Shown piece by piece: positions 1 to 8,424 of a DNA stretch of 53,880 nt. Every line of letters starts with the position of its first letter. The stretch's first letter is position 1. Under the pieces are notes generated by a model. It was given only the letters and a program-made list of their open reading frames with translations. It did not search any database and was not told the DNA's origin. This DNA comes from Prevotella sp. (GTDB taxonomy: Bacteria > Bacteroidota > Bacteroidia > Bacteroidales > Bacteroidaceae), in assembly GCA_017483185.1 (NCBI GenBank), contig JAFULM010000050.1:1-53880 (forward strand), in the 5' to 3' direction. The position numbers and the translations under genes are program-made.

Positions 1-130
1 AGTAACGTAGCGGCGTCAGGATTTGGCTTCGGCAGGGATTGTAATGGCTTCACGGATTATCGCCACTTCAACCAAAACCCTTGTAACTCAATTCTATCAC
101 TATATCTTTCCGCATTTCACTTTTTTGTAG

Positions 131-138
131 TAACTTTG
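131..138 (+). promoter_or_regulatory. -7 promoter box TAACTTTG
   Basis: The sequence matches the Bacteroidota -7 consensus TAnnTTTG and lies just upstream of the MNT gene. A clear -33 TTTG is not evident. Transcription would begin near 145, which favours the ATG at 161 or 185 over the one at 149. Bases 1-130 hold nothing I can recognise as a gene. Confidence 0.5.
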
Positions 139-160
139 CAGAATAAAAGTGCATGAGACT

Positions 161-460
161 ATGGATGATGGCAAGATAAAAACTATGCAGCAATACTTCT
201 CCACACAACCTGTGCGGAGGGTGTGGCTGTTCGGGTCTTATGCCAGAGGAGAGGAGACGGCGCAGAGTGACGTCGATTTGCTTGTGCAGTTCTGTCGTGA
301 CGGACGGCCGGTCACGCTGTTGACGTATGCGCGTATGTGGCGGGAACTAAAAGAACAGTTGGGCTGCGACGTAGACCTCGTGGAAGAAGGGACGTTGGAG
401 CCATACGCCGTGGAGTCGGCAAATCGTGACAAAATGTTGATATATGAGAGAAAAAATTAA
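161..460 (+). CDS. MntA-like minimal nucleotidyltransferase antitoxin
   Basis: This is a small protein of about 99 residues in the MNT family. It shows the family motif GSX10DXD, reading GSYARGEETAQSDVDLLV, near residues 24-41. In HEPN/MNT (HepT/MntA) toxin-antitoxin modules this enzyme AMPylates a tyrosine of the HEPN toxin and so neutralises it. The gene overlaps the start of the HEPN frame by 17 bases, the usual antitoxin-first arrangement, which implies translational coupling. The start at 161 is chosen because a -7 box at 131-138 would place the transcript start near 145; ATGs at 149 and 185 are alternatives. The family is clear; function in this host is inferred, and its partner is damaged. 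Confidence 0.85.
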   Translation: MDDGKIKTMQQYFSTQPVRRVWLFGSYARGEETAQSDVDLLVQFCRDGRPVTLLTYARMWRELKEQLGCDVDLVEEGTLEPYAVESANRDKMLIYERKN

Positions 461-790
461 GGATGTCACGAGGCTGTATCATATACGGAAGTCCATAGAC
501 AATGTACTTGAGTTTATGGACGGTAAGACGTATGACTCGTTGGTAAAGGACAAACTCTTGTTCTACGGCGTGGTCAAGAATATAGAGATTATCGGCGAGG
601 CTTCCAATATGCTGACAAAGGAATTCCGCGACGGACATGCCGAAATGCCGTGGCAGGACATCATAGATATGAGGCATGTGTTGGTGCACGGGTATTATAC
701 GGTAAGCCCACGGTTTATATGGATACGTATACCAATGATTTGTTGCCGTTGAGAGAATATATCGTCAGATGTATTGATGAGATGGAATAA
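444..790 (+). pseudogene. HepT-like HEPN (DUF86) toxin, frameshifted near its 3' end
   Basis: The frame opened at 444 encodes a DUF86/HEPN ribonuclease-type protein and keeps the active-site motif RX4HXY as RHVLVHGYY near residues 77-85. About four residues later the family-like sequence leaves the frame. The original frame ends in an unrelated tail (PRFIWIRIPMICCR) at 752. A second frame, entered near 702-713, continues with VYMDTYTNDLLPLREYIVRC and stops at 790, as expected for a DUF86 C-terminus. The combined length fits one missing base. The toxin is probably disabled or altered, although the catalytic motif survives; a sequencing error is possible. It overlaps the antitoxin gene by 17 bases. 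Confidence 0.75.
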
Positions 791-866
791 TAAGGGAACT
801 GATTTAGTTTTAGCCTTTGCCTATACTTTGCCGGAATAAATGGAAAACACGAAAAAGAGAGATATA

Positions 867-898
867 TTTGCCAGACTTGCTGATTTTGTGTACTTTTG
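867..898 (+). promoter_or_regulatory. Promoter: -33 TTTG, -7 TACTTTTG
   Basis: TTTG at 867-870 and TACTTTTG at 891-898 are separated by 20 bases, a good match to the Bacteroidota housekeeping promoter. It would start transcription near 905, about 105 bases before the nucleotidyltransferase gene, and could also serve guaA. Confidence 0.7.
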
Positions 899-1009
899 CA
901 GAAAAATATAACCCCGTACGATTGTGAATGGGATTTGTGACAAAAGTCCGCTTCTTCGGAATTTTTAGAATTCATAGATGACAACGGGGATAAACAAGTA
1001 TAAACAGAG

Positions 1010-1765
1010 ATGATGCAGGCTATGATATTCGCGGCCGGACTCGGGACACGGCTCAAACCACTGACCGACACCATGCCAAAGGCTCTTGTGTGTGTGGCAG
1101 GGCGGCCGTTGCTGGAACACACGGTGATGAGGCTGAAAGCGGCCGGCGTGGAGAGGATTGTCGTGAATGTGCATCATTTCGCTTCGCAGATAACTGATTT
1201 CCTGACGGCAAACGGCAATTTCGGGATGGACATACGTGTCAGCGACGAGACGGCCGCGCTGCTTGATACGGGCGGTGGCATACGGGCGGCTACGCCGCTG
1301 TTTGACCCGGCGTCGCCGATACTGATTCATAATGTAGATATACTGAGCAACGTTGACCTCAGCTCGTTTTATGCCGCCAACATCGCCAACGCCGCAACGC
1401 TGCTGGTCAGCAGCCGCAAGACCAGCCGCTATCTGCTTTTCGATGACGACATGCGGCTGGTCGGCTGGACGAATGTTGCCACTGGCGAGGTGCGCAGTCC
1501 TTATCCTGCCACAGTCACATCTGCTGCTCGCCGCTATGCTTTCTCTGGCATACACATCTTTTCTCCGGAGCTTTTTCCTTTGTTCGACGGGTTTCCCGAT
1601 AAGTTCGGCATCATTGATTTCTATCTCAGCGTGTGCGACAGGGTCGTGATACGCGGCTGCGTCAAGGACGACCTGCGGCTGATGGACGTCGGTAAGCTGG
1701 ACACGCTGGCAGAGGCAGAGGCGTTTGTACAGGACATACAAATATATAATAAGGATAACAAGTAG
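1010..1765 (+). CDS. Sugar-1-phosphate nucleotidyltransferase (MurU/HddC-like)
   Basis: The 251-residue cytoplasmic protein belongs to the NTP_transferase family. The N-terminal signature FAAGLGTRLKPLTDTMPKAL (residues about 7-26) binds the nucleotide, and DTGGGI near residue 87 and HNVDILSNVD near 108 are further family motifs. Members transfer a nucleotidyl group to sugar-1-phosphates; close lookalikes include MurU (N-acetylmuramate-1-phosphate uridylyltransferase) and HddC. Bacteroidota often pair such a gene with an AmgK-type kinase, but none lies beside it here, so the substrate is left open. ATGs at 1010 and 1013 are both possible. guaA follows after only 36 bases, so the two may be co-transcribed. 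Confidence 0.8.
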   Translation: MMQAMIFAAGLGTRLKPLTDTMPKALVCVAGRPLLEHTVMRLKAAGVERIVVNVHHFASQITDFLTANGNFGMDIRVSDETAALLDTGGGIRAATPLFDPASPILIHNVDILSNVDLSSFYAANIANAATLLVSSRKTSRYLLFDDDMRLVGWTNVATGEVRSPYPATVTSAARRYAFSGIHIFSPELFPLFDGFPDKFGIIDFYLSVCDRVVIRGCVKDDLRLMDVGKLDTLAEAEAFVQDIQIYNKDNK

Positions 1766-1801
1766 AATTAAGACATACACAATAATAATATATATACGAA
1801 T

Positions 1802-3484
1802 ATGCAACAGAAGATTATCATCCTCGACTTCGGTTCGCAGACCACGCAGCTCATCGGCCGCCGTGTCCGCGAGCTGGACACATTCTGCGAGATTCTTCCG
1901 TACAACAAGTTTCCGAAGGACGATCCGTCAGTGATCGGCGTGATTTTGAGCGGCTCGCCCTATTCAGTGCATGACCCTGAGGCTTTCAAGGTAGACCTGA
2001 GCCAGTTTGTCGGCCGTCTGCCCGTGCTTGGCATCTGCTACGGTGCGCAGTTCATTTCCCATACGCTTGGCGGTCGTGTCGAGAAGGCCGATTCGCGCGA
2101 GTACGGCCGTGCACACCTTCAGACGTTCAACAAGGAGAATCCGCTTTTCAAGGGCTTCACCGACAATTCACAGGTATGGATGAGCCACGGCGACACCATC
2201 ACGGCCATACCCGAAGGATTTGAGTGCATCGCCTCGACGGCAGACGTGAAGTATGCGGCATATTGGGCCTCCTCCTGCTCCCCCAAGGGGGAGGGACCTG
2301 CGGCTTGTGATTGCACTTCATCCCCCCTTGGGGGGACCGAGGGGGGCCGCCCCATCTGGGCCGTTCAGTTCCACCCCGAGGTGTTCCACACGGTGCAGGG
2401 CACACAGCTATTGAAGAATTTCGTCGTTGACATCTGCGGCTCGAAGCAGGATTGGAGCGCGGCGTCGTTTGTCGACACAACCGTTGCCGAGCTGAAAGCA
2501 CAGGTCGGTGACGACCGCGTCATCCTCGGACTCAGCGGAGGCGTCGATTCGTCGGTTGCTGCCGTGCTGCTCAACCGCGCCATCGGCAAGAACCTCACGT
2601 GTATCTTCGTCGACCACGGTATGCTGCGCAAGAACGAGTTCACCGATGTCATGCACGACTATGAGTGTCTGGGACTCAACGTTATCGGCGTCGACGCAAG
2701 CGAGAAGTTCTTCAGCGACCTCGCCGGAGTGACAGACCCCGAACAGAAGCGCAAGATAATAGGCCGCGATTTTGTCGAGGTGTTCAACGCCGAGGCACGC
2801 AAGATTACGGGTGCGAAGTGGCTGGCACAGGGAACCATCTATCCAGACCGCATCGAGTCGCTCAACATCACGGGCAAGGTCATCAAGAGCCATCACAACG
2901 TCGGAGGACTGCCCGAGGAGATGCACCTCAGTCTTTGCGAGCCGCTGAAGTGGCTCTTCAAGGACGAAGTGCGCCGCGTGGGCCGTCAGCTGGGCATGCC
3001 CGAACATCTCATCACGCGCCATCCCTTCCCCGGTCCCGGACTTGCCGTGCGTATCCTTGGCGATATCACCCGCGAAAAAGTCCGTGTCCTGCAGGATGCC
3101 GACGATATCTACATCCGCGGACTGCGCGACTACAAGGTGCGTCTCACAGGCGAAGAGGCCCGCAAGGTGTTGGCCGCAGGTGTACCGGCGTCGATGACCG
3201 ACGGTGAGATAGAGGTTTCGCTTTACGACCAGATCTGGCAGGCCGGTGCCGTGCTGCTGTCAACTGTACGTTCGGTAGGCGTGATGGGTGATGAGCGCAC
3301 ATACGAGAATCCCGTCGCCTTGCGTGCCGTGACCAGCACCGACGCCATGACGGCCGACTGGGCGCATCTGCCTTACGACTTCCTTGCTAAGGTTTCCAAC
3401 GAGATCATCAACAAGGTGCGCGGCGTGAACCGCGTCTGCTACGACATCTCGTCAAAGCCGCCATCAACGATCGAGTGGGAGTAA
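1802..3484 (+). CDS. guaA: GMP synthase (glutamine-hydrolysing) with an in-frame insertion
   Basis: GuaA converts XMP, glutamine and ATP to GMP in the cytoplasm. The class I amidotransferase domain has the nucleophile in LGICYGAQF (Cys79) and the catalytic His191 and Glu193 in VQFHPEVFH. The ATP-pyrophosphatase domain follows with LSGGVDSS, and the dimerisation domain ends in [11 protein letters not shown]. The protein has 560 residues, whereas I recall most relatives at about 505-525. Residues about 155-183 are a Ser/Pro/Gly/Cys-rich stretch between KYAAY and [10 protein letters not shown], where relatives have only a few residues; it is encoded by a palindromic GC-rich element. A second extra-looking stretch at about residues 440-475 has ordinary base composition. 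All catalytic residues are intact and the frame is open, so the enzyme is probably functional. Confidence 0.96.
   Translation: MQQKIIILDFGSQTTQLIGRRVRELDTFCEILPYNKFPKDDPSVIGVILSGSPYSVHDPEAFKVDLSQFVGRLPVLGICYGAQFISHTLGGRVEKADSREYGRAHLQTFNKENPLFKGFTDNSQVWMSHGDTITAIPEGFECIASTADVKYAAYWASSCSPKGEGPAACDCTSSPLGGTEGGRPIWAVQFHPEVFHTVQGTQLLKNFVVDICGSKQDWSAASFVDTTVAELKAQVGDDRVILGLSGGVDSSVAAVLLNRAIGKNLTCIFVDHGMLRKNEFTDVMHDYECLGLNVIGVDASEKFFSDLAGVTDPEQKRKIIGRDFVEVFNAEARKITGAKWLAQGTIYPDRIESLNITGKVIKSHHNVGGLPEEMHLSLCEPLKWLFKDEVRRVGRQLGMPEHLITRHPFPGPGLAVRILGDITREKVRVLQDADDIYIRGLRDYKVRLTGEEARKVLAAGVPASMTDGEIEVSLYDQIWQAGAVLLSTVRSVGVMGDERTYENPVALRAVTSTDAMTADWAHLPYDFLAKVSNEIINKVRGVNRVCYDISSKPPSTIEWE
2266..2348. 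repeat. Palindromic CTCCCCCAAGGGGGAG-type element inside guaA
   Basis: The 83 bases begin GGCCTCCTCCTG and end ACCGAGGGGGGCC. They contain two palindromes, CTCCCCCAAGGGGGAG (from 2279) and CCCCCCTTGGGGGG (from 2322), joined by about 20 bases. The two halves resemble the inverted pair of the same family at 38590-38620 and 38841-38870. The element is read through in the guaA frame. TGGGCC occurs on both sides (2264-2269 and 2357-2362, 93 bases apart, same frame), possibly a duplication made at insertion, but this is uncertain. Confidence 0.75.
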
Positions 3485-3617
3485 GAAAGTGAAGAACGAA
3501 GAGTGAAGAATGAAGAATGGGCTGGCACCGTTCCTACATTGCTATATTATGGCAGTTGGAACGGCGGCAGCCCATTCTTCATTCTTCACTTTCTTATTCT
3601 TCGTTCTTCATTTTCTT
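3483..3617. terminator. Long hairpin between convergent guaA and esterase genes
   Basis: An inverted repeat with arms at about 3483-3524 and 3568-3617 is built from repeated GAAGAATGAAGAATGGGCTG-type sequence, with one eight-base bulge. It begins at the guaA stop codon and its 3' arm overlaps the last codons of the converging hydrolase gene. It is well placed as a bidirectional terminator, though its length suggests an expanded simple repeat. Confidence 0.6.
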
Positions 3618-4426
3618 ATTTCGCTTACAATGTCGAAGCGCGTTTCTTCCGGTGCAAGGTCAACGTAGGCGTTGCGCATGTCTTCTTTCGTAATTTCAAT
3701 GTCGCGGTCAACCTCGCGCGGATTGTCCACGGTGGTGTGGAAGAAAAGCCAGTCGTAGGTCTGTTTGAGGTATAGTATGCGTGCAAGGTCGCCGTGTGAC
3801 GAGCCTTTCAGCCAATCGTAGCGCAGGAGCCGGTCGTGGCCGGAATCCTTTATGGCCTTGACGACCGTTTTCGACTGCGATACGGGTACGGCGCGGTCGG
3901 CCGTTCCGTGGAGAATCCACAGCGGGATGCGGCCCAGCCCCGAGAAGTCGCGCAGGGTGCTGCCGCCGCAGAGAGCCATCGCCGCCGCCACACGGTCGGG
4001 ATATGTCCCCGCAAAATCGAGCGTACCGTAGCCGCCGAGGCTCATGCCGATGACGTAGACGCGGGTTGTGTCGGTGTCGTGGTTCTGCTGCACCCAGTCG
4101 AGGATGCGGGCAATCTTCTGCGGACTCCATGCTCCGCCGGGATTCTGCGGTGCTATGACCATTGCCGGATAGTAGCGTCCTTTCTCGATGGCGTGGAGCA
4201 GTCCGTAGCGGCGGACGCGCTGCATGTTTTTGCCGCAGAGACTCGCTCCGTGGAGGAAGATAATGACCGGTATGCGGCGGTGCTCATGCACATATTCGCG
4301 CGGGGCGTAGAGCCAGAAGTTGTAACTGTCGGGCACGGTGCCACGCATGGCGGCCAACTGTCCGTTCTGTGCGTGAACGGCAGCTGACCATAATATGATA
4401 ATGATGAATGTCAGTAAGCGTCTCAT
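3608..4426 (-). CDS. Secreted alpha/beta hydrolase (esterase)
   Basis: The 272-residue protein starts with a signal peptide (MRRLLTFIIIILWSAAVHA) and is likely periplasmic or exported. It has the alpha/beta-hydrolase fold of the PHB-depolymerase/CE1-like esterases: oxyanion motif IIFLHGAS near 55-62, nucleophile elbow GMSLGG with Ser129, LHGTADRAVP with Asp177, and SSHGD with His211, a complete triad. This suggests a carbohydrate esterase or similar hydrolase, but the substrate cannot be read from sequence. A TATATTTG box lies about 36 bases upstream. The neighbour behind it on the same strand is another alpha/beta hydrolase, 98 bases away with its own promoter. Confidence 0.85.
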   Translation of the reverse strand: MRRLLTFIIIILWSAAVHAQNGQLAAMRGTVPDSYNFWLYAPREYVHEHRRIPVIIFLHGASLCGKNMQRVRRYGLLHAIEKGRYYPAMVIAPQNPGGAWSPQKIARILDWVQQNHDTDTTRVYVIGMSLGGYGTLDFAGTYPDRVAAAMALCGGSTLRDFSGLGRIPLWILHGTADRAVPVSQSKTVVKAIKDSGHDRLLRYDWLKGSSHGDLARILYLKQTYDWLFFHTTVDNPREVDRDIEITKEDMRNAYVDLAPEETRFDIVSEIRK

Positions 4427-4461
4427 GTTTTGTTGTCATCCGAAAAAGGCGGATGACGATG

Positions 4462-4469
4462 CAAATATA
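4462..4469 (-). promoter_or_regulatory. -7 box TATATTTG for the esterase gene
   Basis: Read on the minus strand the sequence is TATATTTG, matching TAnnTTTG, about 36 bases before the ATG at 4426. Confidence 0.55.
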
Positions 4470-4523
4470 CACATTTAAATGTAGAAAGAAGAATTTATTA
4501 TGGTAAAGTACGGTGACAGTGTG

Positions 4524-5588
4524 TCATGGGGCGTTTTGTTGCGCGTCACGTAGCAGGAACGCTTTTATTTGTTCCAGTGACAACTGCTGTTCTTCGGGCT
4601 TGAAGCCATGACCGGCACCGGGGATGACGTAAAGGCGTGCATCCTTGTATAGCTCCACGGCGCGACGGGAGTCCTCCATCGACACTACGGCATCGGCATC
4701 GCCCTGAACGATGAGTACGGGTTTGCGGAATTTGCTGATGGTCTTGAACACATCAATGTCGCGAAGCTCCATGAAAAAACGGCGGCCCAGCGGCACGCGC
4801 CACAGGCGGGTCGTGTCGGGAATGTCCGTCAACTTCGGATAGCGGGTGTTCCAATTCTCGGGAATACAGAGGGCGGGGAACACGAGAACGAGCTTGTCTA
4901 TATCCTGCGGTATATGGGCCGCTGTCATGGCAGAGACAAATCCACCTTGGCTCTCGCCGATGAGTACAATCTTTTGGGCATCGACATCGGGCTGTTGCCG
5001 GAAGTGGCGGACGATGGCCTCCAGGTCGCTCTGCTCGTCGACAACGGACATGTTCATCGTGTTTGAGTCGCTGCGGCTTTTGACGGAACCGCAGGGGAAG
5101 TCGAACGCATAGCACTGGTAACCGAGGCCGTTCAGAGTCTTGAAGTAAGTACGGCCAGAGGCATGGGTGCCGTTGAAGCCGTGGGCGATGATGGCTACGG
5201 GCTGCTTGCGGCCGGTGTATTGCGGCTTGCTGATGATGCCGTAGATATGTCTGTCGCCGTTGTCTATCCAGAGACTTTCAAAATTCCTGCCGGCCCGCTT
5301 GATGGCATCTTCCAGAGCCGGCTGTCTCCAATTGCTGTTATGCTCGCCTCCACCTCCATGCATCAGGTAGAGCATCGGGTATCTGCACTGCGAGTCAGAT
5401 TCATAACAGCCGGGCAGATAGATGGGACAATTGCGCTCGGTGATGTCATTCAACAACCGGCAGGGCATCTTTTGCGACAGAAATCTGTCCGCGCCACCCT
5501 TGTCTATGATTTTATTCTTGACCGGTTGGGCCGCCGAACTTAATAAGCTGCTTGCAAGAAGCGCTAAAGTCAGGAATTTTTGTTTCAT
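4524..5588 (-). CDS. Secreted alpha/beta hydrolase with a CE1-like N-terminal fragment
   Basis: Starting at the ATG at 5588 the protein has 354 residues and a signal peptide (MKQKFLTLALLASSLLSSAA). Residues about 25-87 look like the beginning of a CE1-type esterase (PIYLPGCYESDSQCRYPMLY then LMHGGGGEHNSNW), but that domain stops before its nucleophile. From residue about 103 a second, complete hydrolase begins, resembling cinnamoyl/feruloyl esterases such as Est1E: IIAHGFNG near 133-140, GESQGG with Ser213, QGDADA with Asp297 and GAGHGF with His327. The upstream in-frame ATG at 5618 overlaps a TATTTTTG promoter box, so 5588 is preferred. The substrate is unknown; a plant cell-wall ester is plausible. 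Confidence 0.8.
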   Translation of the reverse strand: MKQKFLTLALLASSLLSSAAQPVKNKIIDKGGADRFLSQKMPCRLLNDITERNCPIYLPGCYESDSQCRYPMLYLMHGGGGEHNSNWRQPALEDAIKRAGRNFESLWIDNGDRHIYGIISKPQYTGRKQPVAIIAHGFNGTHASGRTYFKTLNGLGYQCYAFDFPCGSVKSRSDSNTMNMSVVDEQSDLEAIVRHFRQQPDVDAQKIVLIGESQGGFVSAMTAAHIPQDIDKLVLVFPALCIPENWNTRYPKLTDIPDTTRLWRVPLGRRFFMELRDIDVFKTISKFRKPVLIVQGDADAVVSMEDSRRAVELYKDARLYVIPGAGHGFKPEEQQLSLEQIKAFLLRDAQQNAP

Positions 5589-5615
5589 TGTTGTTTCGTT
5601 TTTTTGTTCTGTCTG

Positions 5616-5623
5616 CAAAAATA
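5616..5623 (-). promoter_or_regulatory. -7 box TATTTTTG for the chimeric hydrolase gene
   Basis: On the minus strand the sequence reads TATTTTTG. Transcription would start near 5610, downstream of the ATG at 5618, which supports the start at 5588. Confidence 0.5.
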
Positions 5624-6002
5624 GACATAATCACGGAATAAGCCTTGCAGAGATGTATCAAAAAGTTGAAATTATGTAAAGAAGCGGGTGTGAGCCGCGT
5701 CGATTGGTCGAACGGGTTATGTTACGAAGTAAAATAAGTTATGTTACAATTTTCTTATTATCGTGTATGGCCTTGGTTTTATATACCGCCAACGCGTTGT
5801 CATCTTTTTTCTGAATTTTATGTCCTCAAAACGGGGGACTTTCTGAAATTTTTCGCCCGTGCTCCCAAATTTCGCAAATATGAGGACGTTAAAATCGGTA
5901 TGTTTTTGTGGCTTTATTTTGACGGTTTTTGCATGTGTCTATGTTTCAGTTACTTACAAATAAGCCCGTCGGTTTCATTCTGTCGAAAGGGTCGGAAAGG
6001 GT

Positions 6003-6276
6003 TGCCGTAAGGGCCCCACGGCATCGCAACGGGGCCGTTGTTGTCTTGCAACGGGGCCCTTACGGCGATGCAACGGCTATGCCGCTGCAGACCAACGGGG
6101 GCCTTACGGCAAGAGAAAAAGGCTTTTTCGGGATAAAAACAGCAATGAAAAACTCGCCGACTTTCTCGCTGTGGAAGAGCCGGGAGGGCCTTACGGGAAC
6201 ATGGTGGTGTCGGAAATGCGCATTTCGCGACGTGAAGTTGCGCCGCGAAATGACCAACGGGGGCCTTACGAGGGGT
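6003..6276. repeat. GC-rich multi-hairpin repeat, copy 1
   Basis: The unit at 6003-6111 is bounded by GCCGTAAGGGCC and GGGGGCCTTACGGC and contains several CAACGGGGCC repeats able to form nested stems. A related partial unit follows at 6183-6276, with GGAGGGCCTTACGGG at its left and GGGGGCCTTACGAGGG at its right. Other copies are at 16495, 26579, 38628 and 53441. Confidence 0.8.
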
Positions 6277-6396
6277 TATGCCGCGCGTGAACGGAGGTTC
6301 GCGTTGAGACGTTTTTGTCCGCTTTTTTACACAATAGAGTAGGGGCGCCCACATCGTCAATAAAGCTACTTTCTGCACACATTTTTATCACCCACA

Positions 6397-6516
6397 GTAG
6401 GGTCGCGACCCGTCGCGACCGCCTCCGTGCCAACCGGTTCAACCTGTTCAGTTGGGGAATATACATGGGTGCCTATGTATGAACAACGAGGCGGTCGCGA
6501 CGGGTCGCGACCCTAC
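6397..6516. repeat. GGTCGCGACC hairpin element, copy 1
   Basis: Perfect 29-base inverted repeats at 6397-6425 and 6488-6516 (starting GTAGGGTCGCGACCCGTCGC) enclose a 62-base loop containing GCCAACCGGTTCAACCTG. Copies are at 24656-24785 and, cut by the window end, at 53806-53880. The left flank CTCTGCACACATTT-like sequence is also shared with the last copy. Confidence 0.85.
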
Positions 6517-6578
6517 TTTGGAATATCACTTATCTGACGCCGGCAGACGTGCGCCTCTACGCCGTACATATATATAAT

Positions 6579-6638
6579 AAGGAGAAAGAGGACAAACGAC
6601 CGAGTCTTGGCTGCAGGTCGTTTGTCCTCTTTCTCCTT
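6579..6638 (-). terminator. Rho-independent terminator of mscL
   Basis: Perfect 23-base arms at 6579-6601 and 6616-6638 (AAGGAGAAAGAGG...) lie 22 bases after the mscL stop on the minus strand, followed there by TTATTATATATATATG. Confidence 0.75.
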
Positions 6639-6659
6639 TGTGACTATTTGTGTTTACTC

Positions 6660-7094
6660 TTATTTGTCCTTCAGCAAATCACGTATTTCGGTGAGCAGAC
6701 GCTCCTCGGCCGACGGCTGTGGCGGTGCCGGCGGAGCGGCGGGAGTCTCCTTAGCCTTGGTGACTTTCTTGGAAAGACGGTTGATGCCTTTGACGAGCAT
6801 GAAGACGCAGAAGGCGATGATGATGAAGTCGAAGATGGTCTGGAGGAAGTTTCCGTAGTTGACCGTCACCGGATCGAACTTCTCAATGCCCGGCAGCTCG
6901 ACCTGCGGGAGCTCAAACTTGAGGTCTGTGAACTTGACTCCGCCGATGAGCCAACCGATCGGTGGCATGATGATATCGTTGACAACAGATGTCACAATTT
7001 TGCCGAAAGCACCGCCGATGATTACACCGACGGCCATGTCTACGGCATTGCCCTTGACAGCGAACTCTCTGAATTCGTTTAGAAATTTACCCAT
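6660..7094 (-). CDS. mscL: Large-conductance mechanosensitive channel MscL
   Basis: The 144-residue inner-membrane protein protects against hypo-osmotic shock by opening a large pore under membrane tension. The N-terminal helix and first membrane helix contain [22 protein letters not shown] (residues about 9-30), the conserved pore-lining region. The second helix is at about residues 85-105 ([19 protein letters not shown]). A Pro/Ala-rich linker ([11 protein letters not shown]) leads to the C-terminal amphipathic helix [17 protein letters not shown]. Length and topology are typical. It is transcribed divergently from gap, with the two -7 boxes only 12 bases apart, and ends at a strong terminator. 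Confidence 0.97.
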   Translation of the reverse strand: MGKFLNEFREFAVKGNAVDMAVGVIIGGAFGKIVTSVVNDIIMPPIGWLIGGVKFTDLKFELPQVELPGIEKFDPVTVNYGNFLQTIFDFIIIAFCVFMLVKGINRLSKKVTKAKETPAAPPAPPQPSAEERLLTEIRDLLKDK

Positions 7095-7135
7095 AGGTTT
7101 GAAGTTTTTATATTATTTAATACTGGAATCTGCTG

Positions 7136-7163
7136 CAAATATAGATTTTTTTTCGTAACTTTG
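7136..7163. promoter_or_regulatory. Divergent -7 boxes of mscL and gap
   Basis: TATATTTG at 7136-7143 reads on the minus strand toward mscL; TAACTTTG at 7156-7163 reads on the plus strand toward gap. The spacing means the -33 region of each overlaps the other promoter, so the two may compete. The gap leader would be about 125 bases and is AT-rich, with two AGGCTTATTATAATAACTTA-like segments near 7230-7270. Confidence 0.55.
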
Positions 7164-7286
7164 CGGCCGAAAAGAATAAAAATATGCTGAAAAGGCATCA
7201 TATTTTGGATATTCGTTACTCAAATAGAGGTGTTCTCGGTAGGCTTATTATAATAACTTAGGTATAATAACCCTTTTAAACAATAA

Positions 7287-8306
<1,020 letters not shown>

Positions 8307-8340
8307 TCATCAAATTAGCAGTATAACAATAAAAAAACAG

Positions 8341-8371
8341 GCCGTCCAGTATTGCTGGACGGCTTTTTTTT
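8341..8371 (+). terminator. Rho-independent terminator of gap
   Basis: GCCGTCCAG and CTGGACGGC (8341-8349, 8355-8363) form a nine-pair stem with a five-base loop, followed by eight T residues. Confidence 0.92.
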
Positions 8372-8381
8372 CGTATTTTTG
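8352..8381 (+). promoter_or_regulatory. Promoter of miaA overlapping the gap terminator
   Basis: TTG at 8352-8354 lies in the loop and 3' stem edge of the gap terminator, and TATTTTTG follows at 8374-8381 after 19 bases. Transcription would start near 8388, which makes the ATG at 8395 an unlikely start for miaA. Confidence 0.55.
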
Positions 8382-8424
8382 CCAATATCTTTCTTTGATC
8401 CGATACAGGGATCCGTTACATATT

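Larger units (their letters stand above)
5640..6578. other. Gene-free region carrying dispersed repeats
   Basis: No open frame here resembles a protein. The left part (5830-5920) contains a stretch running from AAATTTTTCGCCCGTGCTCC to ATGAGGACG that resembles the left flank of the repeat at 38628 and, inverted, the right flanks of those at 16495 and 53441. Two repeat families follow at 6003-6276 and 6397-6516. Confidence 0.6.

Noticed and set aside
1-148. Open plus-strand frame from the first base to 153
   Set aside because: It has no start in the window, no recognisable sequence and runs through the MNT promoter; more likely non-coding.
2264-2362. Reading the TGGGCC pair around the guaA insertion as a definite target duplication
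   Set aside because: Removing the 93 bases between the copies would leave the protein about seven residues shorter than relatives, so simple insertion with duplication does not fully explain it.
5741-6342. Open frames across the 5.7-6.4 kb gap
   Set aside because: They read through the GC-rich repeat and change composition with it; no family features are seen.
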